Assembly (NCBI GenBank): GCA_035934405.1
Contig: DASYXW010000050.1
Coordinates: forward strand, 1-6,652
DNA from: DASYXW01 sp035934405
Lineage (GTDB): Bacteria; Acidobacteriota; Terriglobia; UBA7540
Reading direction: 5' to 3'
DNA: 6,652 bases
Positions within the stretch are counted from its first letter, which is position 1. Every line of letters starts with the position of its first letter. Made by a program: the position numbers and the translations under genes. Below are positions 5,685 through 6,652 of the stretch, piece by piece. Under the pieces are notes generated by a model. The model worked only from the letters and a program-made list of their open reading frames with translations, did not search any database and was not told the origin of the DNA.

Positions 5685-6314
5685 ATGAAAATCTATTGGA
5701 TCAAAGCGCAGGCGCCTCGTCGCGTTCTGGCGCTCGCCAAGCATCTCAACCTCGTGGCGGAGTTCATACACCTTGACCTCATGAGCGGCGATTTGAAAGC
5801 TCCGAGCTATGCCGAGCTCAATCCGAACCTGAAAGCCCCGACGCTCGTCGACGGCGCCGTGGTGCTCTGGGAGTCTTCGGCGATCATGGCCTACCTCTGT
5901 CTCAAGCAGGGGTCCGACATGTGGCCGATTGAAAACCACTCCGAGCAGGTCGAGGTGCTGCGCTGGCTGTCGTGGAACGACAATCACTGGGCGCCTGCGG
6001 TCGGCCCGTTCTACTTCGAACACATCGTGAAATCGACCTTTGGTATCGGGCCGCCCGACCGTCAGTCACTGCTGGCGAAGAAACCGCAGCTCTTGAAGCT
6101 CGCGGCAATTCTCAACCGCGAACTCGAGGGACGAAAGTACATCGTTGGCAACAGACTGACCATTGCGGACTTTCAGTTAGCTTCCATGGCGACCGACTGG
6201 TCCACGGCGGAGATGCCGCTGACTGAGTTTCCAAACATTGTCGGCTGGCTCGCGGGGCTGAACCGAATTCCCGCGTGGGCCGACCCCTGGCCAGGCATTT
6301 CCGCGGCGGCTTAG
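5685..6314 (+). CDS. Glutathione S-transferase family protein
   Basis: This 209-residue protein has the GST layout: an N-terminal thioredoxin-like domain (about 1-75) and an all-helical C-terminal domain. The landmarks are NPNLKAPTLVDG (46-57) with the cis-Pro at 52, the glutathione-site motif WESSAIMAYL (62-71), and LTIADFQLAS (158-167) carrying the S/T-x-x-D N-capping box (Thr159, Asp162). GSTs join glutathione to electrophiles or reduce and dehalogenate substrates in the cytoplasm. The usual catalytic Ser, Cys or Tyr near residues 5-10 is not obvious; the stretch reads WIKAQAPRR. The ATG (weak SD GGGA) matches the typical family N-terminus. A TTG at 5622 with a better SD (GAAGAGG, seven bases away) would add 21 Arg/Pro-containing residues and cannot be ruled out. 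It lies 92 bases after tetR on the same strand and is probably co-transcribed and repressed with it. Confidence 0.88.
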   Translation: MKIYWIKAQAPRRVLALAKHLNLVAEFIHLDLMSGDLKAPSYAELNPNLKAPTLVDGAVVLWESSAIMAYLCLKQGSDMWPIENHSEQVEVLRWLSWNDNHWAPAVGPFYFEHIVKSTFGIGPPDRQSLLAKKPQLLKLAAILNRELEGRKYIVGNRLTIADFQLASMATDWSTAEMPLTEFPNIVGWLAGLNRIPAWADPWPGISAAA

Positions 6315-6387
6315 AGTGGCGGCGAGCAACGCCCTTGCCCAATCACACCGGTAGGAGGGCGGTCCACCTTCGGTCACAGCGGGGCCG

Positions 6388-6417
6388 CGAGGGAGCACCT
6401 CGAGGCAACAGTTGCCT
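6388..6417. terminator. Tandem stem-loops between convergent genes, possible terminator
   Basis: CGAGG-GAGCA-CCTCG (6388-6402) is followed at once by AGGCAAC-A-GTTGCCT (6403-6417; in RNA about six pairs around a three-base loop). They sit between the end of the transferase gene and the end of the minus-strand membrane-protein gene, where terminators in both directions are expected. Neither has a U-tract on either strand, so the call is weak. Confidence 0.3.
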
Positions 6418-6457
6418 TGGCCGCTCGCATGCGCCGCGTGAGAAGAAACCAGAAATG

Positions 6458-6652
6458 TCATGCGGCGCGGGCGTGAAGCAGAGGAATGGCAAACAGACCG
6501 AGGACGGCGATATCAACGCCGACATTGAACCATACGCCGAACCACGCCGAGGCCGCGGCCTCCAAGGCGAGCCAAGCTATCAGGCCCACGAGCAGCGCGG
6601 TCTTGAGCTGACCGTCTCTTCGACGAAAAGCCAGGCGGCCAATCAAGAAAAG
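6458..6652 (-). CDS. C-terminal end of a small membrane protein (partial, runs off the right edge)
   Basis: The last 64 codons of a minus-strand frame are visible, and the frame stays open to the edge of the window. It starts with a basic stretch (F-R-R-R-D-G-Q-L-K) and then has two hydrophobic segments, about LLVGLIAWLALEAAASAW and VDIAVLGLFAIPLLHA, with a short turn between, ending in HARAA. This is an inner-membrane protein end with the basic part probably cytoplasmic. A TTG at 6646 could be a start, making a 62-residue two-span protein, but its SD region lies outside the window. I do not recognise the family. It converges on the transferase gene with a 143-base gap and seems unrelated to it. 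Confidence 0.6.
   Translation of the reverse strand, partial: LFLIGRLAFRRRDGQLKTALLVGLIAWLALEAAASAWFGVWFNVGVDIAVLGLFAIPLLHARAA

Overview
The window is GC-rich and gene-dense. It uses GTG and TTG starts alongside ATG, has Shine-Dalgarno (SD) sites of the GGAGG type and clear sigma70-like promoters. This suits a high-GC bacterium, most likely a soil or environmental Pseudomonadota, but nothing here fixes the genus. I see no tRNA, rRNA, transposase, integrase or CRISPR array. The genes look like accessory and stress metabolism with their own local regulators.

Left part (1-3813), all genes on the minus strand. Read in the direction of transcription they are: a DUF1330 protein (3520-3813, TTG start), a class IV branched-chain-type aminotransferase coupled to it by an ATGA overlap (2447-3523), a YciI-like protein (2079-2405), a SnoaL/NTF2-fold protein (1514-1873), a CPBP-family intramembrane protease (530-1438), and after a 455-base stretch without a convincing gene, the first 24 codons of an exported protein with a textbook signal peptide (1-74). 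The first three are probably one operon. The SnoaL and CPBP genes may be a second unit.

Middle (3814-4795). A LysR-type regulator gene on the plus strand diverges from the DUF1330-aminotransferase operon. The 97-base gap holds two back-to-back promoters whose -35 boxes share the same bases, plus nested dyads covering the regulator's -10 box and start codon. The layout suggests a LysR regulator controlling both itself and the operon. Its likely transcription start falls on or next to its ATG, so its mRNA may be leaderless.

Right part (4938-6314). A TetR-family regulator and a glutathione S-transferase-like gene form a plus-strand cassette. A perfect 10-bp-arm palindrome lies between the -35 and -10 boxes of the promoter, a classic place for repression, and this promoter too would start transcription almost at the GTG start codon. 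A bulged hairpin lies between the two genes, just ahead of the ATG preferred for the transferase. The likely logic is a self-repressing TetR sensor that releases a detoxifying enzyme when a small electrophile or similar ligand appears.

Right edge (6458-6652). The C-terminal end of a small membrane protein on the minus strand converges on the transferase gene, with small stem-loops between them.

No clearly new system is proven. The most original elements are the shared-core divergent promoters, two regulator genes that both look leaderless, and an aminotransferase packaged with DUF1330 and YciI proteins under a dedicated LysR regulator.
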